Assembly: GCA_964494345.1 (NCBI GenBank)
Contig: CAZBSI010000001.1
Span: forward strand, 1 to 64,000
Length of the DNA: 64,000 nt
Direction of reading: 5' to 3'
From: DTKD01 sp964494345
GTDB taxonomy: Bacteria > Armatimonadota > UBA5829
The notes under the pieces are model-generated. The model was not told the DNA's origin. It was given only the letters and a program-made list of their open reading frames with translations, and ran no database searches. The translations under genes and the position numbers were made by a program. Below are positions 7,021 to 15,553 of this stretch, piece after piece (the first letter of the stretch is position 1; each line of letters opens with the position of its first letter).

Positions 7021-9081
7021 ATGAAGACTTATCCTATTAATGCCATAAGAAACGTCGCGCTGGTAGGACACGGAAGCACGGGCAAGTCCTCGTTGGCTGA
7101 AGCTATGCTTTATGCTAGCGGGGTCATCAGTCGAATGGGAAGAATCGATGACGGAAGCTCCGTCAGCGACTTTGACCCGGACGAAATATCCCGCAAAATG
7201 AGTATCAACGCGGCGGTTCTGCCTTGTGAGTGGAAGAACACGAAGATCAACTTCATTGATACGCCCGGTTATCCGGACTTCGTAGGCGATGTAGTCGGCA
7301 GCTTGAGGGCTGTTGAGGCCGCAATGCTCGTGGTCGACGGTTCCGGCACTATCGAAGTCGGAACCGAGACGGGCTGGGATCTTGCCGAAGAGGCAGGTAT
7401 CACCAAGCTGTTCTTCGTCAATAAGCTGGAAAAAGAGAACTCCGACTATGCGCGGACTCTTGAAGCGCTCAGAAGCAAGTTCGGTACCAGCGTAGCGCCG
7501 TTGCAGTTGCCGATTGGTTCGGAGGATAAGTTCTCCGGCGTTGTCGATTTGCTGACTCATAAGGCCTACACCTGGGCCAACGGCAAAATCAGTCCGGCGG
7601 AGATTCCGGCGGATATGGCCGATCAGATCGAGTCTATGCGCGAATCGCTGATAGAGTCGGTAGCGGAGATGGACGACGCTCTGATGGAGAAATACTTCGA
7701 AGAGGGGATGCTCTCCGACGAGGATATAGCAAGGGGCCTGGAAGTCGGTCTGCGAACTGGCAAGGTGGTTCCGGTGCTTTGTGGGTCTGCGATGAAGATG
7801 GTCGGGGTCGATACCCTGCTTGATTTCATCGTCTCCAGCGTGCCCAGTCCTGCGGCAGTTCCCCCTGTTGAGGGGCAGGACGGTCAGAAGCGGACGGCTG
7901 AGGATTCGTTCTGTGCGTTGGTTTTCAAAACGATGGCAGACCCTTATGTGGGCAAGCTGACCTATTTCCGAGTATTTTCGGGCCAGGTAAAATCGGACTC
8001 TCATATCTTTAACGCAAACAAAGAGCGTGAAGAAAGAGTAGGGCAGGTCTATTTCTTGTCCGGTAAGAACCAGGAAGCCACTGCGTTTGTCGGAGCAGGG
8101 GACATCGGTGCTGTAGCAAAGCTGCAGGATACATCGACTGGAGACACGCTGTGTGAGAAGGCCAAGCCTATAAAGCTGAAGCCGATAGCGTTCCCGGACC
8201 CGGTCTACTCCTTGGCGGTGAAGGCCAAGACCAAGGCCGACGAGGACAAACTCGGCCCTGGTTTGCAGAAACTTGCCGAGGAAGACCCGACGTTCCATAC
8301 CAGCCGCGAAGCCGCCACTTCTCAGACTCTGATTAGTGGAATGGGGGAGACGCACCTGGACATAGTCGTGGAGCGCCTCAAACGTAAGTTCGGTGTGGAA
8401 GTCGAGACGGAGACTCCGAAGGTCGCCTACCAGGAAACCATCACGATGCAGGCCGAGGCGCAGGGGCGTCATAAGAAGCAGACTGGCGGACGTGGTCAGT
8501 TTGGAGACTGTTGGCTGCGCGTTGAGCCTCAACCCAGAGGGGTGGGCTACGAGTATGTCGATGCCATTGTTGGCGGTGCGATTCCCAGACAGTGGATTCC
8601 GTCGGTCGACAAGGGCGTTCAGGAAGCTCTCGGCAGAGGCATATTGGCCGGAAACCCGGTTGTGGACGTTAAGGTTACCTGCTATGACGGCAGCTTCCAT
8701 ACTGTGGACTCGTCTGATATGGCGTTTCAGTTGGCAGGGGTGCTGGCGTTCCAGGCGGCTTCCGCCAAGGCGAACCCGGTGATTTTGGAACCGGTTAATG
8801 AGTTGGAAATCAACGTGCCCGAGGAGTATATGGGCGATGTTATCGGCGACATTAACACCAAGCGCGGACGTGTGTTGGGGATGGAGCCGGCGGGCGCCGG
8901 GCGGCAGTTGATTCGTGCTCAGGCCCCACAATCCGAGGTTATGAGATACTCCATCGATCTGCGATCGATTGCCAGAGGACGTGGGAAGTTCACATCGAAG
9001 TTCTCACATTACGAAGAGATGCCGGCTCATGCGGCCCAGCAGGTAATAGCGGACGCTGAGAAGGCTAAGAAGGAAGAATAA
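7021..9081 (+). CDS. Elongation factor G-like GTPase (EF-G2 type)
   Basis: The 686-aa product is a full-length EF-G relative with G domain, domain II, and domains III-V. Visible GTPase motifs are GHGSTGKSS (16-24), DTPG (80-83) and NKLE (134-137). The catalytic His after DTPG is Tyr (DTPGYPDF), and the Asp of NKxD is Glu. Tyr at that site is typical of the EF-G-like/EF-G2 branch rather than canonical FusA. EF-G2-type proteins are thought to bind ribosomes with weak or different GTPase behaviour, so the function here is unproven. It lies 4 nt after rplE and 58 nt before rpsZ, inside the spc operon, an unusual site. A canonical fusA is probably upstream of tuf, outside the window. Confidence 0.88.
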   Translation: MKTYPINAIRNVALVGHGSTGKSSLAEAMLYASGVISRMGRIDDGSSVSDFDPDEISRKMSINAAVLPCEWKNTKINFIDTPGYPDFVGDVVGSLRAVEAAMLVVDGSGTIEVGTETGWDLAEEAGITKLFFVNKLEKENSDYARTLEALRSKFGTSVAPLQLPIGSEDKFSGVVDLLTHKAYTWANGKISPAEIPADMADQIESMRESLIESVAEMDDALMEKYFEEGMLSDEDIARGLEVGLRTGKVVPVLCGSAMKMVGVDTLLDFIVSSVPSPAAVPPVEGQDGQKRTAEDSFCALVFKTMADPYVGKLTYFRVFSGQVKSDSHIFNANKEREERVGQVYFLSGKNQEATAFVGAGDIGAVAKLQDTSTGDTLCEKAKPIKLKPIAFPDPVYSLAVKAKTKADEDKLGPGLQKLAEEDPTFHTSREAATSQTLISGMGETHLDIVVERLKRKFGVEVETETPKVAYQETITMQAEAQGRHKKQTGGRGQFGDCWLRVEPQPRGVGYEYVDAIVGGAIPRQWIPSVDKGVQEALGRGILAGNPVVDVKVTCYDGSFHTVDSSDMAFQLAGVLAFQAASAKANPVILEPVNELEINVPEEYMGDVIGDINTKRGRVLGMEPAGAGRQLIRAQAPQSEVMRYSIDLRSIARGRGKFTSKFSHYEEMPAHAAQQVIADAEKAKKEE

Positions 9082-9139
9082 GGATTCTCGAGTATAGGTT
9101 GCCTGGCAGCCTGACTCTGAACCATAGAGGAGTGATCAC

Positions 9140-9325
9140 GTGGCAAAAACATGCCTGATTGAGAAACAGAAGCGTACGCCGAAGTTTAAGGTCAGAGCGT
9201 ATAACCGCTGTGGAATGTGTGGCCGGCCTCGAGGCTATATCAGGCGGTTTGGCTTGTGTCGAATCTGTTTCCGTGAAATGGCGCATAAGGGTCTTATCCC
9301 TGGCGTAACTAAGAGTAGTTGGTAG
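9140..9325 (+). CDS. rpsZ: 30S ribosomal protein S14, zinc type
   Basis: GTG start at 9140 after AGAGGAG. The 61-aa product begins MAKTCLIEKQKRTPKFKVRAYNRC and contains CGMCGRPRGYIRRFGLCRICFRE, the CxxC...CxxC zinc ribbon of the short S14 form. Length fits S14Z. It is separated from rplE by the EF-G-like gene, and the 85-nt gap after it contains a candidate promoter. Confidence 0.97.
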   Translation: MAKTCLIEKQKRTPKFKVRAYNRCGMCGRPRGYIRRFGLCRICFREMAHKGLIPGVTKSSW

Positions 9326-9344
9326 TCTGAAAATAATAAATCGT

Positions 9345-9374
9345 TTGACATCAGGCCGCACATAATGTTAACAT
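9345..9374 (+). promoter_or_regulatory. Candidate internal promoter before rpsH
   Basis: TTGACA at 9345-9350, then an 18-bp spacer and TAACAT at 9369-9374. The -35 is perfect and the -10 fair. It could supply the rpsH-to-secY part independently of upstream transcription. Confidence 0.4.
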
Positions 9375-9410
9375 AAGCATTTGTGGCGGCCCGATAACGG
9401 AGGATCAAGA

Positions 9411-9809
9411 ATGACCGTGACAGATCCTGTGGCCGACCTGCTTACGAGGATTCGGAACGCAAACTCAGCGAAGCACGACTTTGTAGAAGCGCCGGCCTCA
9501 AAGCTGAATATGGAGATAGTAAAAATTCTCCAGGGTGAAGGCTTTATAAAAAATTTCGAGCAGATCAAGGATCGGCAGTTTCCGACAGTGAAGATCGCTT
9601 TGAAATACGGCCCAAAGCAGGAAATGATTCTGAGCAACCTTAAACGCATCAGCAAGCCCGGACTTCGGGTTTACGCAAAGCGCGACAGGGTCCCCAGAGT
9701 TCTTCGAGGGTTGGGCGTTGCTATTATTAGCACGTCCAAGGGAGTGATGACCGACCGTGAAGCCAGGAAACAGGGCATCGGCGGTGAGGTACTGTGCTAC
9801 GTTTGGTAG
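9411..9809 (+). CDS. rpsH: 30S ribosomal protein S8
   Basis: ATG at 9411 gives MTVTDPVADLLTRIRNANSA and a 132-aa S8 of normal length, with CGGAGG upstream at about 9399. The C-terminus holds the STSKGVMTDREARKQGIGGE motif that binds 16S rRNA helix 21. S8 represses the spc operon in E. coli, but whether it does so here is unknown. It precedes rplF by 18 nt. Confidence 0.97.
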   Translation: MTVTDPVADLLTRIRNANSAKHDFVEAPASKLNMEIVKILQGEGFIKNFEQIKDRQFPTVKIALKYGPKQEMILSNLKRISKPGLRVYAKRDRVPRVLRGLGVAIISTSKGVMTDREARKQGIGGEVLCYVW

Positions 9810-9827
9810 AGTGGAGGAATCGTTGTC

Positions 9828-10412
9828 ATGAGTAGAATTGGACAATTGCCCATACAAGTGCCGAGCACAGTGCAGATTAGCCAGGCTGGGGCGGAGTTGA
9901 CAGTTAAGGGGCCGAAGGGCACTTTGACTCGAAGCCTTCCGGCCGCCATTACCGTTAAGGTGGAGGACGGCAATATAATTTGCCGGAGACCCTCCGATTC
10001 CCGGGACCACCGGGCTTTGCACGGGCTTACACGCACGCTGGTCAACAACATGGTGGTCGGCGTAACGCAGGGCTATGAGAAGAGACTGCAGATTATTGGC
10101 GTGGGATACCGCGCCGAACTGCAAGGGCAGAATCTGGTGCTGTCGATCGGCTATGCACAGCCGGCGACCGTTGAGCCGATGGAGGGGATTAGCTTCGAAG
10201 TCGGCCAGGAGACCAACACCAGAATACCGTTTATTATTGTTCGCGGTATAGACAAGGAAGTGCTTGGGCAGCAGGCGGCGGAGATTCGCGCCATCAGGCC
10301 GCCGGAGCCTTACAAATACGTCGTCTCGCAGGGGATGCACGGCAAGGGTATTCGCTATCAGGGCGAGGTCGTGCGCAAGAAAGCCGGCAAGGCTGGCGCT
10401 GCGGGCAAGTAG
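9828..10412 (+). CDS. rplF: 50S ribosomal protein L6
   Basis: The 194-aa product begins MSRIGQLPIQVPSTVQ and contains the family's KGPKGTLTRSLP and IRAIRPPEPYKYVVSQGMHGKGIRY segments. A short Lys/Ala/Gly tail (KKAGKAGAAGK) makes it about 14 residues longer than usual. A 191-nt non-coding gap follows, the longest in the spc part, with a strong predicted stem. Confidence 0.97.
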   Translation: MSRIGQLPIQVPSTVQISQAGAELTVKGPKGTLTRSLPAAITVKVEDGNIICRRPSDSRDHRALHGLTRTLVNNMVVGVTQGYEKRLQIIGVGYRAELQGQNLVLSIGYAQPATVEPMEGISFEVGQETNTRIPFIIVRGIDKEVLGQQAAEIRAIRPPEPYKYVVSQGMHGKGIRYQGEVVRKKAGKAGAAGK

Positions 10413-10438
10413 TATTCGCGTAAAATCGGCGAGTGCGT

Positions 10439-10569
10439 TATAATTAATAGGATAGCGCGAACCGGTAGTTTGTAGTAAAATATATCGTTTAGTGCTGGGT
10501 CGCTATATTGGCGTCGGGTGCTCGTGATCAGGCGAGATAGGTGCTTGCGACCAGCAAAGCTAAACGATA
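10439..10569 (+). ncRNA. Candidate structured RNA leader between rplF and rplR
   Basis: A TATAAT at 10439-10444 could be a -10 with a weak -35. Downstream, TATCGTTTAG (10483-10492) pairs perfectly with CTAAACGATA (10560-10569). Inside it, TGCTGGGTCGC (10493-10503) pairs with GCGACCAGCA (10547-10556) with one bulge. An inner CTCG/CGAG pair sits at 10521-10536. The stem totals about 20 bp in a 191-nt gap with no gene. A leader controlling rplR onward or a small RNA are both possible. The fold is read by eye only. Confidence 0.45.
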
Positions 10570-10603
10570 AATACACCTGAAACCTGAAGCCTGGGGGTTT
10601 GGA

Positions 10604-10963
10604 ATGTTAAAAAAAGAGGCGCTTCGGAAGAGGCGACACCATAGACTGAGAAACCGCGTCATCGGTACATCGGCAAGGCCGAGATTGAACGTGTTCAGAA
10701 GCCTGTTGCATATTTATGCGCAGGTCATCGACGATTCGCAGGGCGCCACTATCGTAGCTGCGTCAAGTCTGGATAAGGATATTAAAGCCCAGGTCTCTAA
10801 CGGAGGCGACATCGCGTCGGCCAAACTGGTCGGCAAGCTCGTCGGAGAGAGATTGAAAGCAAAGGGTATCGAGCAGGTCGTATTCGACCGCGGCGGTTAT
10901 CAGTATCACGGCAGAGTAGCGGCGCTGGCTGAAGGCGCGCGAGAAGCCGGTATTAAATTCTAA
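10604..10963 (+). CDS. rplR: 50S ribosomal protein L18
   Basis: The 119-aa product has an Arg-rich N-terminus (RKRRHHRLRNRVIGT) and the L18 core SARPRLNVFRSLLHIYAQVIDD, ending GRVAALAEGAREAGIKF. L18 binds 5S rRNA with L5. GGGGG at 10592-10596 may serve as the ribosome binding site. A 108-nt gap with no clear gene separates it from rpsE. Confidence 0.97.
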   Translation: MLKKEALRKRRHHRLRNRVIGTSARPRLNVFRSLLHIYAQVIDDSQGATIVAASSLDKDIKAQVSNGGDIASAKLVGKLVGERLKAKGIEQVVFDRGGYQYHGRVAALAEGAREAGIKF

Positions 10964-11071
10964 GAATGTTATTTGGAGTGCTGAAAAGAGAAGTGTGAGC
11001 TTTGCTCGGGTGCTTGAACAAAATCCATAAGGCTCGCAATTCACGATTCATGTTTCTTGATTGGAGGGGCT

Positions 11072-11674
11072 ATGCCTAAGATCAACCCGGATGCGCTTGA
11101 ACTGGAAGAGCAGGTCATCCGTACTAACAAGGTTCAAAAGACACACAAGGGCGGCCGGACATTGAGCTGGAACGTGCTTGTTGCAGTTGGCGATCGTGCC
11201 GGACACGTCGGCGTGGGTCTGGGCAAGGCCAGGGGCATTCCGGACGCTATCCGAAAGGGCATGGAGAACGCCAAAAAGAATATGTTCGAGGTTCCGATGG
11301 TAGGGACGACTATCCCTCACGAAATCGAGATGCGTATGGGCGGGGCTAAGGTCAGAATGAAGCCCGCATCTCCTGGAACCGGGGTTGTCGCTGGCGGTGT
11401 GGTAAGGCCGATTCTCGAACTGGCGGGCGTAAGAGACGTGCTGGCCAAGAGTCTTGGGTCTCCTAACCCGATTAACACCGCTTGGGTGTCGGTGGAATGT
11501 CTCAAGAACCTCAGGGTTGCTGAAGACGTGTGCCGGTTGCGAGGAAAGACCCTCGAGGAACTGGTGCCGTGGCTGGCCAGGAAGCGACAGGAAGAATCGG
11601 CGGGATTCGTTGAAGTGGAGACCGTCGAGGAAATCGAAGAGGCGGCTATCGAAGGTCGCGAAGATGAGGCTTGA
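11072..11674 (+). CDS. rpsE: 30S ribosomal protein S5
   Basis: I chose the ATG at 11072 (MPKINPDALELEEQVIRTNK) because GGAGGGG at 11063-11069 would fall inside the coding sequence if the start at 11057 were used. The 200-aa product holds the S5 domain GGRTLSWNVLVAVGDRAGHVGVGLGKA and the C-terminal PINTAWVSVECLKNLR. A Glu-rich tail of about 30 residues extends beyond the usual end. The stop overlaps the rpmD start. Confidence 0.96.
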   Translation: MPKINPDALELEEQVIRTNKVQKTHKGGRTLSWNVLVAVGDRAGHVGVGLGKARGIPDAIRKGMENAKKNMFEVPMVGTTIPHEIEMRMGGAKVRMKPASPGTGVVAGGVVRPILELAGVRDVLAKSLGSPNPINTAWVSVECLKNLRVAEDVCRLRGKTLEELVPWLARKRQEESAGFVEVETVEEIEEAAIEGREDEA

Positions 11675-11877
11675 TGACGATGCTTAAGATCACTCTGAAA
11701 AAGAGTCCTATAGGTTATAATAAGAAGCAGAAAGCGACAGTGGCTGCACTCGGGCTCGGTAAGATGAACTCGTCTGCCGTGCAGGAGGAAAGCCCGGCGG
11801 TTCTTGGTATGATTAACAAAGTCGCCCATCTGGTCGATGTGGAAGCTTTGCAGGAACCCGTGGAGGAAAATAAATGA
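11674..11877 (+). CDS. rpmD: 50S ribosomal protein L30
   Basis: Small L30 protein of 67 aa with LKITLKKSPIGYNKKQKATV and the conserved VLGMINKVAHLV near the end. The start may be ATG 11674, overlapping the rpsE stop as TGATG, or ATG 11680, which has better spacing from GAGG at 11666-11669. The stop overlaps the rplO start (ATGA). Confidence 0.92.
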   Translation: MTMLKITLKKSPIGYNKKQKATVAALGLGKMNSSAVQEESPAVLGMINKVAHLVDVEALQEPVEENK

Positions 11878-12317
11878 GACTTAACGACTTGCGTCCTGCG
11901 CCAGGTGCAACTCACAAGCGAAAGCGAGTGGGGCGCGGTATCGGCTCTGGAATGGGGAAAACCTCGACTAAGGGCCATAAAGGCCAGAAGGCGCGCACGG
12001 GCGCGTCGCCCCGACTGGGCTTTGAAGGTGGGCAGACTCCTCTGCACCGCCGATTACCGCAGCGACCAGGCTTCAGAAATGTTAATCGCAAAGAATATGC
12101 GGTTATCAACCTCGATGACCTGGAGATGTTCAATGCTGGCACCGAGATCAGCCCCGAACTTCTCATCAACAGCGGTATAATCAAGAACCTCAAGGATGGT
12201 TTAAAGGTTCTTGGCAACGGAGAGCTTACCAAGGCTCTTACGGTTCGTGCTCACAAATTCAGCAAAGCTGCTGAAGAGAAACTCAAAGCTGCCGGTGGAA
12301 CGGCGGAGGTACTATAG
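11874..12317 (+). CDS. rplO: 50S ribosomal protein L15
   Basis: The 147-aa product begins MRLNDLRPAPGATHKRKRVGRGIGSGMGKTSTKG, the typical glycine-rich L15 start, and includes GFEGGQTPLHRRLPQRPGF. L15 is a late 50S assembly protein. It overlaps rpmD by 4 nt, and secY starts on the next base after its stop. Confidence 0.97.
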   Translation: MRLNDLRPAPGATHKRKRVGRGIGSGMGKTSTKGHKGQKARTGASPRLGFEGGQTPLHRRLPQRPGFRNVNRKEYAVINLDDLEMFNAGTEISPELLINSGIIKNLKDGLKVLGNGELTKALTVRAHKFSKAAEEKLKAAGGTAEVL

Positions 12318-13601
12318 ATGCTAGCATCGTTGATGGCGGCATTCAAAATCCCGGACCTCAAGAAGAGGATCACCTTTTTGTTCGCGATGTTTGCCGTCTA
12401 TGTCGTGGGACTTCATATCTCCGTGCCCGGAGTCAATCTTGAAGCCCTGGGCAAGATGTTTGGTGGCGATAACAGTCTGTTTAACCTGTTCGATGCGTTT
12501 ACGGGTGGAGCATTCAAGAAGTATACGATCTTCGCGATGGGCATTATGCCTTACATTAACGCGTCGATTATTATGCAGCTTCTGACGATTGCTATCCCCC
12601 AGCTTGAGGCCCTTCAAAAAGAAGGCGCGTCCGGACAGAAAAAGATAAGACTATATACACGTTGGCTGACTGGTGTGCTGGCGCTGTTCCAGGCATACGG
12701 CACTACCATGCTGCTCCGGAGTCACGGAGCCTTGTCAACAACTTCTCCGTGGCAAGTGCTGCAGATGGCGATAGTCCTGGTTGCGGGCACCGCATTTCTT
12801 ATGTATATGGGCGAACAGATCAGCGACAGAGGTATTGGTAACGGCGTGTCGGTCGTGATTTTCACCGGTATCGTCGCATACCTGCCTGCGCAGATTTGGC
12901 AGACCATACAAGTTGAAGGTATATTCAACCATAGATGGCTGGTCATCGCCGTGCTCGGTGCGCTGTTTGTGGCGACGGTTGCCTTTATTGTGGCTATCAC
13001 ACAAGCACAGCGCAAGATTCCTATCCAGCACGTAAAAAGGATCGTTGGCAACAAGATGATGGGCGGATCTTCGAGCTTCCTGCCTTTGAAGATCAACTCG
13101 GCCGGGGTTATCCCGATCATCTTTGCGGTCTCTATTATGTATTTCCCGATGACCGTGGTTAGTCTGATCCAGCGTGGCGCCAACGAGGGCTTCTGGTTTA
13201 ACTTCGCACACGGAATACAACCGGGTGTGACGTGGTGGGGATCGCTCGCTTACGCGACATTGATTATATTCTTCACCTACTTCTACACAGCCGTTACTTT
13301 CAACGTCAAGGAAGTTTCCGACAACCTGAAGAAGTGGGGGAGTTTTATTCCGGGCATCAGACCGGGCAAACCTACTCAGGACTACCTGGATAAGATTATG
13401 ACCCGCATAACCCTCGCGGGAGCGGTTTTCCTTGCGGTGATCGCGCTTATGCAGTATCTTATCCCGCAGTGGCTGAGGGTGACTACGTTTAGCCTTATCG
13501 GTGGAACGTCGCTGCTGATCGTGGTAGGCGTTGCGCTCGAGACTATGCAGGCTATCGAATCTCACCTGCTGATGAGGCACTACGAAGGCTTCATAAAATA
13601 G
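12318..13601 (+). CDS. secY: Preprotein translocase subunit SecY
   Basis: The 427-aa inner-membrane protein has the ten hydrophobic segments of SecY. Recognisable parts are the plug region after TM1 (HISVPGVNLEALGKMF), ISDRGIGNGVSVVIF, the QRKIPIQHVKR loop and PGIRPGKPTQDYL in the C-terminal ribosome-binding loop. It forms the protein-conducting channel with SecE and SecG. The cluster of exported proteins downstream depends on this pathway. A 13-bp inverted repeat follows the gene. Confidence 0.98.
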   Translation: MLASLMAAFKIPDLKKRITFLFAMFAVYVVGLHISVPGVNLEALGKMFGGDNSLFNLFDAFTGGAFKKYTIFAMGIMPYINASIIMQLLTIAIPQLEALQKEGASGQKKIRLYTRWLTGVLALFQAYGTTMLLRSHGALSTTSPWQVLQMAIVLVAGTAFLMYMGEQISDRGIGNGVSVVIFTGIVAYLPAQIWQTIQVEGIFNHRWLVIAVLGALFVATVAFIVAITQAQRKIPIQHVKRIVGNKMMGGSSSFLPLKINSAGVIPIIFAVSIMYFPMTVVSLIQRGANEGFWFNFAHGIQPGVTWWGSLAYATLIIFFTYFYTAVTFNVKEVSDNLKKWGSFIPGIRPGKPTQDYLDKIMTRITLAGAVFLAVIALMQYLIPQWLRVTTFSLIGGTSLLIVVGVALETMQAIESHLLMRHYEGFIK

Positions 13602-13612
13602 ATCGCCTTTTA

Positions 13613-13655
13613 AATATAAGTCGCCTGTCCACACAGACGGCGGGCGACTTATATT
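13613..13655 (+). terminator. Strong inverted repeat between secY and adk
   Basis: AATATAAGTCGCC (13613-13625) is perfectly complementary to GGCGACTTATATT (13643-13655), with a 17-nt loop. An alternative shorter inner stem uses CGCC/GGCG within the loop region. No U-run follows, so it may be a partial terminator, attenuator or processing site between secY and adk-map. Confidence 0.5.
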
Positions 13656-13692
13656 CGTGAATAGACTAATGAAGTTTGATTGAGGAATAGTT

Positions 13693-14334
13693 TTGCGAAT
13701 CGTACTGTTTGGGCCGCCCGGCGCGGGTAAAGGTACTCAGGCCGGGCTTTTGACTGAGAAGTATAATGTGGCGCATATCTCTACTGGGGATATTTTGCGC
13801 GAGGCGGTGGCCAATAAGACCGAGGTCGGTCTGTTGGCGAATAGTTATATGGAGAAAGGGGAACTCGTTCCCGACGAGGTCGTGATAGCGATAGCAAAGC
13901 AAAAGCTGGACTCTATCGGGGATCAGGGCTTCATTTTGGACGGATTTCCCCGGACGGTCGCCCAGGCGGAAGCTTTGGATGCTGCGCTGCAGGAGATCAA
14001 CAAGCCGCTTGATGCGGTTGTGAATTTGAGAGTAGACAATGAAGAGCTTATACGCAGGCTTTCAGGACGAAGGGTGTGCCCGGCCTGTGGCGAGCCGTAT
14101 AACATTGATACAAAAAAGCCGGCTATCGAAGGCAAATGCGATAAGTGCGGAGCTGAGCTGGTGCATCGGGCAGATGATCAGCCGGAGGCCATCAGAAACA
14201 GGCTGGAGGTCTACGACAAGCAGACCAGCCCGGTGCTTGGCTATTATGAGAGAGCCGGGATTCTGAAAAACGTAGAAGCGGCCGGCGAGATATTAGATGT
14301 ATTCGGAAACGTTAAGGCGGCGCTTGGCAATTAA
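13693..14334 (+). CDS. adk: Adenylate kinase, zinc-lid type
   Basis: TTG start at 13693, with GAGG at about 13681. The 213-aa product opens MRIVLFGPPGAGKGTQ (Walker A, 7-15). It has the NMP-binding DGFPRTVAQAEAL and a long lid with two cysteine pairs (CPACGEPY and CDKCGAEL), the zinc-binding form seen in Gram-positive and many other bacteria. It interconverts ATP + AMP and 2 ADP. map starts on the next base. Confidence 0.97.
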   Translation: MRIVLFGPPGAGKGTQAGLLTEKYNVAHISTGDILREAVANKTEVGLLANSYMEKGELVPDEVVIAIAKQKLDSIGDQGFILDGFPRTVAQAEALDAALQEINKPLDAVVNLRVDNEELIRRLSGRRVCPACGEPYNIDTKKPAIEGKCDKCGAELVHRADDQPEAIRNRLEVYDKQTSPVLGYYERAGILKNVEAAGEILDVFGNVKAALGN

Positions 14335-15108
14335 ATGATTATCAGAAAAACACCGGCGGAAATCGAAAAGATGCGAGCGGCAGGGGCCGTGGTTGCCAGG
14401 TGTATTGATGAGATTGCCAAAAATATAGAGCCTGGCAAGACAACCACTCAAGATATTGATATAATGGCGGAAGATTTGATCCGCAGGCATAAAGGCATTG
14501 GTTCTTTTAAAAATTATAGAGGCTACCCTAACACAGTCTGTGTTGCGGTCAATGAAGAGGTGGTCCACGGAATTCCTGGCGCACGGCTGTTGCTGCCTGG
14601 TGATATAGTGGGTATTGACCTTGGGGTTATAATAGATGAGTGGCACGCCGATTCGGCTGTAACGGTTGCGATCGGCGGGCAGGCGTCTAGTGAGGCCAGC
14701 GCACTTTTAAAGGTAACCAAAGAGGCGCTGTTTAAGGGAATCGAGCAGGCTAGGGTCGGCAACCGACTCTCAGATATTGGCCATGCTATTCAGGCGTATG
14801 CTGAGAAGCGTGGCTACTCGGTTGTTCGGGACCTGGTGGGTCACGGCATTGGTCGCAACCTGCACGAGGAACCGAACGTTCCGAACTATGGAAGGCCGGG
14901 GAAAGGTGTCCGGCTGGAAGAAGGGATGACGCTGGCCATAGAGCCTATGGTAAACATCGGCGGATTTGAAGTTGAGACTTTGCGGGACAATTGGACGGTT
15001 GTTACTAAGGACAGATCGTTGTCGGCTCATTTTGAGCATACTGTTGCAATCACCAAAAATGGTCCGGATATTCTGACGATGTTGCCTGTGGAGGAGGCCT
15101 GGTTCTAA
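14335..15108 (+). CDS. map: Methionine aminopeptidase, type I
   Basis: The 257-aa product removes N-terminal Met from new proteins. It shows the type I pattern: GYPNTVCVAVNEEVVHGIP, GDIVGIDLGVIIDEWHADSA (metal Asp residues), GHGIGRNLHEEPNVPNYG (metal His) and the late MTLAIEPM and EHTVAIT with metal Glu residues. It abuts adk and precedes infA by 2 nt. adk-map-infA is a common spc/alpha linker. Confidence 0.97.
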   Translation: MIIRKTPAEIEKMRAAGAVVARCIDEIAKNIEPGKTTTQDIDIMAEDLIRRHKGIGSFKNYRGYPNTVCVAVNEEVVHGIPGARLLLPGDIVGIDLGVIIDEWHADSAVTVAIGGQASSEASALLKVTKEALFKGIEQARVGNRLSDIGHAIQAYAEKRGYSVVRDLVGHGIGRNLHEEPNVPNYGRPGKGVRLEEGMTLAIEPMVNIGGFEVETLRDNWTVVTKDRSLSAHFEHTVAITKNGPDILTMLPVEEAWF

Positions 15109-15110
15109 TT

Positions 15111-15329
15111 ATGGCTAAGGAAAAGCCGATTGCGGTTGAGGGTCGTGTAACTGAGTCGCTGCCTAACGCAGTGTTCAAAGTAGAATTGCCGAACGGGCAC
15201 ACAGTGTTGGCGCACGTGTCAGGTAAGATTCGAATGCATTTCATAAAAATCCTGCCCGGCGACAGGGTGCAGCTTGAGCTGAGCCCGTATGATTTGAACC
15301 GCGGACGGATAGTATATCGCTACAAGTAG
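15111..15329 (+). CDS. infA: Translation initiation factor IF-1
   Basis: The 72-aa OB-fold protein begins MAKEKPIAVEGRVTESLPNAVFKVELPNGH and ends RGRIVYRYK, a full-length match to IF-1. It blocks the A-site during initiation. Start ATG 15111 follows GGAGGAGG inside the end of map. A 91-nt gap with a small hairpin precedes rpmJ. Confidence 0.98.
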   Translation: MAKEKPIAVEGRVTESLPNAVFKVELPNGHTVLAHVSGKIRMHFIKILPGDRVQLELSPYDLNRGRIVYRYK

Positions 15330-15420
15330 GGCAATGGCCTCGCGGCTGGTCCCCGATTAATCACTTCCGGAGTGTTGGGGGCTGAGGACGGCGCTGCTAC
15401 GAGTTCGAGAGGTAACATAG

Positions 15421-15537
15421 ATGAAGGTTAGAGCTTCGGTTAAGCCGATGTGTGACAAGTGCAAAGTGATCAAGCGAAAAGGCGTGATCAGGGTTATTTG
15501 TAAACAGTACCCCAAGCATAAACAGCGACAAGGCTGA
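15421..15537 (+). CDS. rpmJ: 50S ribosomal protein L36
   Basis: A 38-aa gene at 15421-15537, translated MKVRASVKPMCDKCKVIKRK and ending QYPKHKQRQG. The C...C...C...H pattern (CDKC, C, H) is the zinc-binding L36 form. AGAGGT upstream at about 15409 may be its ribosome binding site. Its place between infA and rpsM is the standard one. Confidence 0.96.
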   Translation: MKVRASVKPMCDKCKVIKRKGVIRVICKQYPKHKQRQG

Positions 15538-15553
15538 GATGGGGTTGTGTATC

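Noticed and set aside
6946..8931. 661-aa open frame on the minus strand across the EF-G-like gene
   Set aside because: It is antisense to a well-conserved GTPase and has Arg/His/Leu-rich composition without recognisable motifs. It is a shadow frame.
12735..13634. 299-aa minus-strand open frame over secY
   Set aside because: Antisense to SecY, charged and unstructured in content; a shadow.
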